Origin: an uncultured Collinsella sp.
Lineage (GTDB): Bacteria > Actinomycetota > Coriobacteriia > Coriobacteriales > Coriobacteriaceae
DNA length: 64,000 bases
Assembly: GCA_900541745.1 (NCBI GenBank)
Contig: UQLA01000004.1
Location: 62,001 to 126,000 of the forward strand
Reading direction: 5' to 3'
Shown here: positions 1 to 8,529 of the stretch, piece after piece
Numbering within the stretch: the stretch's first letter is position 1
Layout: the number at the start of each line of letters is the position of its first letter
Program-made: the position numbers and the translations under genes
The notes under the pieces: generated by a model
Told to the model about the DNA's origin: nothing
Database searches by the model: none
What the model saw: the letters and a program-made list of their open reading frames with translations, nothing else

Positions 1-1
1 G

Positions 2-1102
2 AACGACAACGACGCCGACGGCCACGATGTCTCGTGGATCTACGACGTCGACTTTGAGCGCATCGCCGACACAACGGGGCTTGTCGCCTTTGCTGGCGGC
101 ACGCGCGCGCACGATATGCAGGTACGCCTGAAGTACGCCGGCATCGACGCCGCCATCATCTCGAATATCGAGCAGGCGATTGGCGCCGTGGCAGACGAGG
201 AGGCTGGCGACACTTTCTACGCCGTCGCCAACTACACGGCCTTCCCGCCGCTGGTCAAGGAACTCGACGGGCTTAAAGACGACGATGCAAGCTCGGTTGC
301 CTCCTGCGCCGTAACACGCGCCGATGGGAGCGCTGTCCCCACCGATATTGCGCCGGTCGAGCTTTCGCGCCCGCTGCGCATCGTCTACCTTTATCCCGAT
401 GCCCTCAACCTCTATGGCGACGGCGGCAACGTCATCGCCCTCGAGCGCCGCTGCGCCTGGCGTGGCATTCCCGTGCGCGTGGACGAGGTCCGCATGGGCG
501 ATGTGCTCGATCTCACCGACGCCGATATCGTCATGATGGGCGGCGGCTCCGATCGCGACCAGCTGGCCGTGGCGCACGAGCTGCTCGCTCAAAAAGACAA
601 GGTCGCGGCCTATGTTGAGGACGGCGGTTCGCTGCTCGCCATCTGCGGCAGCTATCAGCTGCTCGGCCGTTCGTACTATATGGGCGAAGATCGCATTGAG
701 GGCATGGGCATCATTGCCGCCGAGACCGTGCGCGGCTCCGACCGTCTGATCGGCAACGTTGCCGTCAAGACCGACCTGGCACCCGAGCCCTTTGTGGGAT
801 TCGAGAACCACGGCGGCCGCACTCTGCTCGACGCAGATGCCACGCCGCTTGGAACGTCCGTCGTCACGGGCACCGGCAACAACGGAGACGACGGCTTCGA
901 GGGTCTGATCTACAAGGGCGTCATCGGCACGTACCTGCATGGCCCGGCGCTGCCCAAGAACCCCGAGCTCGCCGACTGGCTCATCGCGCACGCCCTCGAG
1001 CGCCGCGGCGATGCACAGGCCACAGCCCTGCTGCCGCTCAAGTCCCTCGACGACACCTACGAGCACGCCGCCCACGACGCAGCCATGAAGCTCCTCCCCT
1101 AA
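2..1102 (+). CDS. MurT-GatD fusion, lipid II isoglutaminyl synthase (5' end outside window)
   Basis: The gene begins outside the window; the frame is open from base 2. The first ~70 visible residues (DVSWIYDVDFE, then FAGGTRAHD) resemble the C-terminal DUF1727 domain of MurT. From about base 370 the protein becomes a CobB/CobQ-type glutamine amidotransferase like GatD, with the nucleophile Cys in AICGSYQLLG (codon 644-646) and catalytic His in GTYLHGP (938-940). MurT-GatD amidates D-glutamate of the lipid II stem peptide in the cytoplasm, using glutamine as ammonia donor. The two subunits are usually separate adjacent genes; here they are one polypeptide joined by a linker at about 270-360. 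The gene is followed directly by hairpin A0. Confidence 0.85.
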   Translation, partial: NDNDADGHDVSWIYDVDFERIADTTGLVAFAGGTRAHDMQVRLKYAGIDAAIISNIEQAIGAVADEEAGDTFYAVANYTAFPPLVKELDGLKDDDASSVASCAVTRADGSAVPTDIAPVELSRPLRIVYLYPDALNLYGDGGNVIALERRCAWRGIPVRVDEVRMGDVLDLTDADIVMMGGGSDRDQLAVAHELLAQKDKVAAYVEDGGSLLAICGSYQLLGRSYYMGEDRIEGMGIIAAETVRGSDRLIGNVAVKTDLAPEPFVGFENHGGRTLLDADATPLGTSVVTGTGNNGDDGFEGLIYKGVIGTYLHGPALPKNPELADWLIAHALERRGDAQATALLPLKSLDDTYEHAAHDAAMKLLP

Positions 1103-1109
1103 CGCCCCG

Positions 1110-1145
1110 CCACCACAAAGGGACAGGCACCTTTGTGGTGGTTTT
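1110..1145 (+). terminator. Family A palindrome, copy A0 (terminator-like)
   Basis: An inverted repeat CCACCACAAAGG / CCTTTGTGGTGG encloses a GACAGGCA-type loop and is followed by TTTT. It lies 8 bases after the murT-gatD stop codon. Five further copies occur on the other strand, each in the same orientation relative to the upstream gene. It can act as an intrinsic terminator, but the conserved loop is more than a terminator needs. Confidence 0.75.
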
Positions 1146-1201
1146 CCAGTTTGCCAACGATATACGCGCCGGCAAAAAAGTCTGCTATACTCTTTCCCGC
1201 T

Positions 1202-1278
1202 GTCCCCATCGTCTAGCGGCCAAGGACGCCACCCTTTCAAGGTGGATATCGCGGGTTCGAATCCCGCTGGGGGCACCA
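1202..1278 (+). tRNA. tRNA-Glu (anticodon TTC), CCA encoded
   Basis: A full cloverleaf can be drawn: acceptor GTCCCCA/TGGGGGC, anticodon stem CCACC/GGTGG with loop CTTTCAA (anticodon TTC), and T-arm GCGGG-TTCGAAT-CCCGC. Discriminator A is at 1275 and CCA at 1276-1278 is genomic. The 3' end of this gene, from 1261, is the starting point of a 189-bp tandem repeat. Confidence 0.95.
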
Positions 1279-1705
1279 CAGAATCTGAGAAGCCCGTTAC
1301 CAATTCGGTGGCGGGCTTTTTGCTACCCATGCGCCGGGATTCGAACCCGACAGGGTGCGGAGCTGAGGAAACGCGCAAGCGTTTTCCAGCGCAGCACGCA
1401 AGGAGCGGAGCGACGCAGCGAATGCGGGCGGCGCCAGCCGCACGCGGACATCCCGCTGGGGGCACCACAGAATCTGAGAAGCCCGTTACCAATTCGGTGG
1501 CGGGCTTTTTGCTACCCATGCGCCGGGATTCGAACCCGACAGGGTGCGGAGCTGAGGAAACGCGCAAGCGTTTTCCAGCGCAGCACGCAAGGAGCGGAGC
1601 GACGCAGCGAATGCGGGCGGCGCCAGCCGCACGCGGACATCCCGCTGGGGGCACCACAGAATCTGAGAAGCCCGTTACCAATTCGGTGGCGGGCTTTTTG
1701 CTACC
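1261..1705 (+). repeat. 189-bp tandem repeat made from the tRNA-Glu 3' end
   Basis: Two complete, essentially identical units start at 1261 and 1450; a third, partial unit starts at 1639 and stops at about 1705. Each unit begins inside the tRNA T-arm (ATCCCGCTGGGGGCACCA), carries the tRNA terminator, and then an antisense T-arm-like piece (GGGATTCGAACCCGACAGG). The rest is GC-rich filler containing a AAACGCGCAAGCGTTT palindrome. Another antisense T-arm-like piece (AGGATTCGAACCCCGAGG) follows the last unit near 1712. No gene is supported here: the frame that runs through is a by-product of a unit length divisible by three. Confidence 0.9.
1290..1321 (+). terminator. Terminator of tRNA-Glu
   Basis: AGCCCG and CGGGCT pair across TTACCAATTCGGTGG and are followed by a T-run. 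It lies 12 bases after the tRNA. The same hairpin is copied in the second and third repeat units (about 1479-1510 and 1668-1699). Confidence 0.8.
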
Positions 1706-1760
1706 GATATGCCAGGATTCGAACCCCGAGGGCATTAAATCACACTGTCATCCAAGGGTC

Positions 1761-1981
1761 CGTGGGCAAAAAATAGCAAATATGAGTACTGTTACCAATT
1801 TAGTGGCAGCGATTTCATGCCATCAGAAGGCGATTTCAACGCCAGGGGTCCTACGGCGGAAGGATTGCAGGCGTTTATTAGCCATGTTCTTGAACATATG
1901 TTGCGTAACACTACATATTTTGCAAAAAGATAATGCTACGGGACTTGTGACAGTACTCATATTTGACGTTTTTTGCCCACG
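1761..1981. mobile_element. MITE-like inverted-repeat element M1, 221 bp
   Basis: The ends are 32-bp inverted repeats (CGTGGGCAAAAAA... at 1761 and its complement ending at 1981) with about three mismatches, enclosing ~157 bp without a convincing gene. No transposase is present. It could be a non-autonomous element or a large transcript-end hairpin. It lies between the tRNA-Glu repeats and the terminator of the type III glutamine synthetase. Confidence 0.6.
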
Positions 1982-2040
1982 ACCTCTTATTGCGTGGGTG
2001 AATCAGTTGCAAAACGGGCTTCAAAGCGTCCTTCTCAAAC

Positions 2041-2074
2041 AAAAAGCCGGGGCCCGCACGATGCGGACCCCGGC
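2041..2074 (-). terminator. Terminator of type III glutamine synthetase
   Basis: On the minus strand GCCGGGGTCC pairs with GGGCCCCGGC and is followed by TTTTT. It ends about 30 bases past the glutamine synthetase stop codon. Confidence 0.85.
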
Positions 2075-2104
2075 TCAATACCGTGACGATATGTCAGTTA
2101 CATT

Positions 2105-4192
<2,088 letters not shown>

Positions 4193-4271
4193 ACGGAACT
4201 CCCTTCGTATCGGCACCGCGTGAGATGCGGTGTTGATTACTAACGAACGAGTCATAGCTTAGACTCGCCGT

Positions 4272-4309
4272 GTTTCCGCGACATTACCGTTATGTTGCTG
4301 TCGCGAAAC
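4272..4309. promoter_or_regulatory. Two GlnR-box-like sites upstream of glnN
   Basis: On the minus strand GTAAT-GTCGCG-GAAAC (4272-4287) fits the published GlnR half-site gTnAc-n6-GaAAc with one mismatch. On the plus strand GTTGC-TGTCGC-GAAAC (4294-4309) fits it with one mismatch. Together they form an inverted repeat TTTCCGCGACA/TGTCGCGAAA. They lie at a distance suited to transcription control of glnN. Confidence 0.5.
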
Positions 4310-4397
4310 CAATCAATGAGGTTACCGCATCACAGCGGCGCTGCCGCCCTTAATGGCCAATCAACTGTATAAATTGCAGACCTCTCCCCATGATTTA

Positions 4398-4485
4398 AGG
4401 GTAGTCAATTTGGGACGGGGCTTTCTTAACTGGTATTTCGCATCAAATACCATTCAATATAGCCCCATCTTAGATTGACTACCCT
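4398..4485. repeat. Imperfect palindrome M2, 88 bp
   Basis: AGGGTAGTCAAT at 4398 is matched by ATTGACTACCCT ending at 4485, with further pairing of GGGGCT/AGCCCC inside and an inner hairpin (GGTATTTCGCATCAAATACC). It sits between the divergent glnN and metF genes. The rest of 4193-4619 shows only the GlnR-like sites and presumed promoters. Confidence 0.6.
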
Positions 4486-4619
4486 GTTATAGGAAATGCC
4501 GATAGCGAAGCATTTTCGATTGGTATCCCCAAATAGCGAGAGAAACTCCACCTTAGCGCAGTGGTGCTGTAGAATCCTTGCAACAAAACATCGCACCCAG
4601 GCATCTAAAGGAGCACGAT

Positions 4620-5492
4620 ATGCGCGTCGACGAGGTTTTTAAGCAGGCAGCATCCCAGGGCACCACACCCGTTTCGTTTGAGATGTTCCCGCCCAAGGGC
4701 GAGCTAACCCTCGACACGGCTCGCGAAGTGGCAGGCAATCTGTGCAAGCTTTCACCGAGCTTTGTCTCGGTCACCTGCTCGGCCGGCGGCTCGGGTAACG
4801 GTGCCACCACCGCCCCCATCGCGCATATGATTTCGAGCGAATTCGATACGCCCTCGGTAGCGCATCTCACCTGCGTGGGCCGCACCCACGCCGACATCGC
4901 CGCCAAGATTGACGAGTATCGCACCGCCGGCGTTGAAAACATCCTGGCCCTGCGTGGTGATCTTCCCGCTGGCGCGACTGAGGACGACAAGCCCGCCTCG
5001 GACTACGCCTACGCCCGCGACCTCATCCCCGAGCTCGTTGACGCCGGCTTTTGTGTGGGCGCCGCAGCCTACCCCGAGGGCCACATTGCCTGCGAGGACC
5101 TCAACGTCTCGGTCGAGCACCTCAAGCAAAAGCAAGATGCCGGCGCAAGCTTCTTTGTGACGCAGCTCTTTTTTGACAACGAGTGCTTCTACCGTTTTCG
5201 CGAGCTTGCCGACAAGGCCGGCATCACCGTGCCCATTACCGCGGGCATCATGCCGTTTATGGGCAAGTCGCAGATCAGCCGCATGGTCTTTATGTGCGGC
5301 GCGTCGCTGCCCTCCCCCGTCATCAAGATCCTCGCCAAGTACGAGAACGACCCCGAGAGCCTGCAGGCAGCCGGTGTAGATTATGCTGCTCGTCAGCTTT
5401 GCGACCTTAAGGAGCACGGCGCCGACGGCCTGCACCTGTACACTATGAACCGTCCTGCAATCGCCGCGACCATTATGGAGCGCCTGGGGTAA
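4620..5492 (+). CDS. metF: 5,10-methylenetetrahydrofolate reductase
   Basis: The enzyme reduces methylene-THF to methyl-THF, the methyl donor for methionine synthase. The 290-residue protein matches the E. coli family length (about 296) and has the TIM-barrel signature blocks VSFEMFPPKG near the N-terminus, LALRGDLP and FFVTQLFFDN. The start at 4620 is supported by AAAGGAG 8 bases upstream. Its stop codon overlaps the ATG of the next gene by one base (TAATG), so the two are probably translationally coupled. It opens the methionine cluster. Confidence 0.93.
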   Translation: MRVDEVFKQAASQGTTPVSFEMFPPKGELTLDTAREVAGNLCKLSPSFVSVTCSAGGSGNGATTAPIAHMISSEFDTPSVAHLTCVGRTHADIAAKIDEYRTAGVENILALRGDLPAGATEDDKPASDYAYARDLIPELVDAGFCVGAAAYPEGHIACEDLNVSVEHLKQKQDAGASFFVTQLFFDNECFYRFRELADKAGITVPITAGIMPFMGKSQISRMVFMCGASLPSPVIKILAKYENDPESLQAAGVDYAARQLCDLKEHGADGLHLYTMNRPAIAATIMERLG

Positions 5493-6283
5493 TGGAAAAA
5501 CCGCACGTCGATACAACCGTTGTTGAAGTGCCGGCCGACCTTGCGTCGCCGGCGCTTTACCGTATCGACGCTGCCCACCACCCTCGTGTCGACCGCGCCG
5601 AGATGCTGCGGTATCTGGGCTACGGCGGCCAGCAGATTGAGCCCGAGCTGTCGCAGCGTATTGAGCTTGTCGTTGAGCGCTTAGAGCTGGATATCGAGCC
5701 CCGCGGCGTGCGACGCGCGTTTGCCGTCGATGCCACGGGCGTCGACGAGCAGGGCGAGCCCTGCATCCGCTTGGTCGGCACCAACGTTGAGCTGCGGGGT
5801 CGTGATATCTATCGCCACCTTAAGGACGCCCGCCTGGCGGCGCTCATGGCATGTACCCTCGGGATGTCTGCCGAACGCCGTCTGCGAACCACCGGAACCC
5901 AGCAACCCCTGGAAGGCGCCGTGCTCGACGCCGCATGCTCTGCCTATGTAGAAGCCGCCGTCGAGCAGATGGACCAGCAGGTCAAGGCTGCGGCCGCCGC
6001 ACACGGACTCGCCGGCAACTGGCGCTTCAGTCCCGGCTATGGCGACTGCCCACTCTCGGCCCAGCGCTCGATCGTAGCTGCGCTCAACGCCACGCGGCTC
6101 ATCGGGCTTACCGTCACGCCGACCAGCCTGCTCATGCCCACCAAGAGCGTGACCGCGGTGATTGGCCTGTTCGACGGCGAAGTCCACGACGCCCAGAGCC
6201 GCCCCACCTGCAATATCTGCCGCATGCGTGAGCACTGCCGCTTCCGCGCCGCCCACACCACCTGCTATTCGCATTCTGAATAA
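5492..6283 (+). CDS. Stand-alone methionine synthase activation domain protein
   Basis: The 263-residue protein resembles the C-terminal activation (AdoMet-binding) domain of cobalamin-dependent MetH. It carries the RFSPGYGDCPL motif (about residue 183) that matches the RxxPGYG loop binding AdoMet, followed by TPTSLLMPTKSVTAVIG. In E. coli this domain is fused to MetH; here MetH at 8513-11083 lacks it. It presumably supports reductive remethylation of inactivated cob(II)alamin on MetH. A C-terminal cysteine cluster (CNICRMREHC) is an extra that could bind metal. It is coupled to metF by a one-base overlap. Confidence 0.82.
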   Translation: MEKPHVDTTVVEVPADLASPALYRIDAAHHPRVDRAEMLRYLGYGGQQIEPELSQRIELVVERLELDIEPRGVRRAFAVDATGVDEQGEPCIRLVGTNVELRGRDIYRHLKDARLAALMACTLGMSAERRLRTTGTQQPLEGAVLDAACSAYVEAAVEQMDQQVKAAAAAHGLAGNWRFSPGYGDCPLSAQRSIVAALNATRLIGLTVTPTSLLMPTKSVTAVIGLFDGEVHDAQSRPTCNICRMREHCRFRAAHTTCYSHSE

Positions 6284-6317
6284 AATGTCAATTGATAGCA
6301 CGGTATCGAGGGAATCT

Positions 6318-6337
6318 CATCCGTATGTAAGCGGATG
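6318..6337 (+). promoter_or_regulatory. Small palindrome upstream of the R-M genes
   Basis: CATCCG and CGGATG flank an 8-base centre in the 109-base gap before the methyltransferase. There is no T-run, so it is not a standard terminator. It could be an operator for the methyltransferase, which lacks an obvious ribosome site at its ATG. Confidence 0.25.
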
Positions 6338-6392
6338 TCCTCACAAACAAGTACCATAAGATGCCAAATAACAACTATCTGAAAGCCAGTAC

Positions 6393-7553
6393 ATGCACAA
6401 CATTCTGCAGTTCTCGCCACAACTAACCGCGCTTGAGTTTTTTTCAGGCATTGGCTTGGCTCGTGCCGGCATGGCAAAAGCCGGAATCAAAACAATCTGG
6501 GCAAATGACATAGACCATACTAAATGCGCCATGTACAGCCAGTGTTGGGGCGATGAGCATCTAGTCGAGCAGGATGTCCACACACTCGACCCCGACCTAA
6601 TACCCCAAGCCGACATCGCATGGGCGTCAAGCCCTTGCACAAACTTATCTCTCGCGGGAAACAGGGAGGGACTTATCTCTGGCAAAGAGTCCAGTGCGTT
6701 CTTTGGCTTTATTAAGGCCATCGAAGGAATGAGCGATCGCGCCCCGCGGGCACTTGTTCTCGAAAATGTCATCGGCCTTGCCACGTCTAATAACAGTGAT
6801 GACTTTAGACTCGTTTGCCAGGTATTTAATCGTTTAGGCTATTCATGCGACGCTTATTTTATCGATGCACGGCACTGGCTTCCCCAGTCACGCCCCCGCA
6901 TGTTTGTCGTCGGATTAAAAAACCCTCTTCCCAACAGCCGACTCGATTCCTCGCTTCGCCCTGAAAAGGTCTCCTGGATTCACTCCGACCCTTCACTCAT
7001 TACGCACGTCTCTCACCTAAACGAGCCGAGCCCACTTCGTATGACGGGCCTTGCAATGGTTGTTGAAAATATTCCCGAGGACGACAAGCGTTGGTGGAAC
7101 AAAAACCAAATACAAGCATTTATCGACTCACTTGCACCGCATCAAGCAGAGCGCCTTCAGCGCTTCTTAAATGCCAAAGAAAAAATTGTTCGCACTGCTT
7201 ACCGTCGCACGCGATCGGGCGTTGTGCGCTGGGAAATCCGTGAAGAAGAAATTGCCGGATGTCTAAGAACGGCCCGCGGCGGCTCATCAAGACAGGCAGT
7301 CGTTATATGCGAAAACGGAAAGATAGAAGTTCGCTGGATGACTGGAACTGAATATGCCCGTCTCCAAGGTGCTGACTCATGTCAGTTTAGCGGCTTCTCT
7401 GATGCTCAGATTCGCTACGCATTCGGCGATGCAGTTGCCGTGCCAGTTGTCACTTGGCTTATAAAAAATGCAGTCAAACCCGCGCTTATGTCTTCAAGGA
7501 ACGGAGTGGACAATAATGGAAATGACCAATTGCTCCTTGAGCGAGCCCGATAA
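6393..7553 (+). CDS. DNA (cytosine-5-)-methyltransferase
   Basis: All core C5-methyltransferase motifs are visible in order: motif I LEFFSGIGLARAG (residues 14-26), catalytic motif IV SSPCTNLSLAG (Cys 82), motif VI ENV (124-126), motif VIII QSRPRMFVVG (165-174) and motif X near YAFGDAVAVP. At 386 residues it is a full-length Dcm-type enzyme. The region between motifs VIII and X should be the target-recognition domain; the target cannot be read from sequence. Its end overlaps the next gene by 38 bases, as in many type II systems. Codon use and base composition look less GC-rich than the met genes on both sides, so the pair was probably acquired. Confidence 0.92.
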   Translation: MHNILQFSPQLTALEFFSGIGLARAGMAKAGIKTIWANDIDHTKCAMYSQCWGDEHLVEQDVHTLDPDLIPQADIAWASSPCTNLSLAGNREGLISGKESSAFFGFIKAIEGMSDRAPRALVLENVIGLATSNNSDDFRLVCQVFNRLGYSCDAYFIDARHWLPQSRPRMFVVGLKNPLPNSRLDSSLRPEKVSWIHSDPSLITHVSHLNEPSPLRMTGLAMVVENIPEDDKRWWNKNQIQAFIDSLAPHQAERLQRFLNAKEKIVRTAYRRTRSGVVRWEIREEEIAGCLRTARGGSSRQAVVICENGKIEVRWMTGTEYARLQGADSCQFSGFSDAQIRYAFGDAVAVPVVTWLIKNAVKPALMSSRNGVDNNGNDQLLLERAR

Positions 7554-8529
7554 AGGCATCTTGGATGCCATTGAACTCTGGTACGAATCCAAGCGCAGCA
7601 AGCGAGGCAATGTCAACCGTAACGTCATGGCGGTTGGCATAGGTATAAGCGAGCTGTTGCAGAACCGTTTTCCGCTCACCGACGATTACGTGCAATCGGA
7701 CAAGGGGAGCCAAGTACGAGGCCTAAGTGGAGCATGCATCAAAACAGTTTTAGCCAGACATGGGGAAACGCGTGCCTTCGCATCAGAGGGCGGCAGAACC
7801 TCACGCGGCACACTCCCGATGGCGCTTGAGCTTGCCACAATTATCAACTCTGCCCTACCCAGTGACACTTGCGAAGACACTCGTCTTGAAGCTGCGAATG
7901 CAATCGCCAATTTCTTCGTCGAGCGAATCCAGGTCGATTTCTTTAACCGGCAGAGAATCAAAGTCGAAATCGATCTTCAAAAACCAATTTCTGTCATTGT
8001 CGATGATATCCTAGCCGAAGCAAGCCTACGGTCCGATAAGCCAACAGGTACCGTCGCACAGCACCTGGTAGGTGCAAAACTGGAGATGTTATTTCCAACC
8101 ATAGAAATCGGAAAGGACAACTCAAACGCCGCCGACCAGCAGACAGACCGTTCTGGCGATTTCCAAATCAATGATGCTGCATTTCATGTGACTGTATCGC
8201 CAATGGCCAAATTAACCGATCGATGCCGAGATAACATTCGAAATGGTATTCGGCCCATCGTCGTTGTCCCCCACGATAAAGTTTCCTTCGCTTACGGACT
8301 GTTCGAAAGTGAGGGACTCGGCAATCGCGTACAGGTTATCGCGCTCGAATCGTTTATCGGCATCAATATTGAAGAATTATCGTTCTACAAGCGAGGCCTA
8401 ATTCGATTAAATGTCGCACGGCTTCTCGCCCACTACAACAAGCGAATCGAAGATATCGAGCCCGACAAATCTCTTCAAATAGAAATTCCTCAGTGGGCTC
8501 TAGACGAAATGGATGCACATGGCGAATAG
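7516..8529 (+). CDS. Probable type II restriction endonuclease (DUF4928-like)
   Basis: This gene overlaps the methyltransferase and is the expected place for its cognate nuclease. The 337-residue product resembles, from memory, the DUF4928 proteins that accompany Dcm-like methylases. Visible blocks include GTVAQHLVGAKLEMLF (about residue 178) followed by GDFQINDAAFHVTVSP (about 210). An E...D-x(n)-hydrophobic arrangement there could be a PD-(D/E)XK-type core, but I cannot prove catalytic residues. The start at 7516 (MEMTNCS) follows GGAGTGG with good spacing; the frame is open to 7468. The stop codon overlaps the next gene, metH, which suggests the insertion was fitted into the operon. Confidence 0.65.
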   Translation: MEMTNCSLSEPDKGILDAIELWYESKRSKRGNVNRNVMAVGIGISELLQNRFPLTDDYVQSDKGSQVRGLSGACIKTVLARHGETRAFASEGGRTSRGTLPMALELATIINSALPSDTCEDTRLEAANAIANFFVERIQVDFFNRQRIKVEIDLQKPISVIVDDILAEASLRSDKPTGTVAQHLVGAKLEMLFPTIEIGKDNSNAADQQTDRSGDFQINDAAFHVTVSPMAKLTDRCRDNIRNGIRPIVVVPHDKVSFAYGLFESEGLGNRVQVIALESFIGINIEELSFYKRGLIRLNVARLLAHYNKRIEDIEPDKSLQIEIPQWALDEMDAHGE

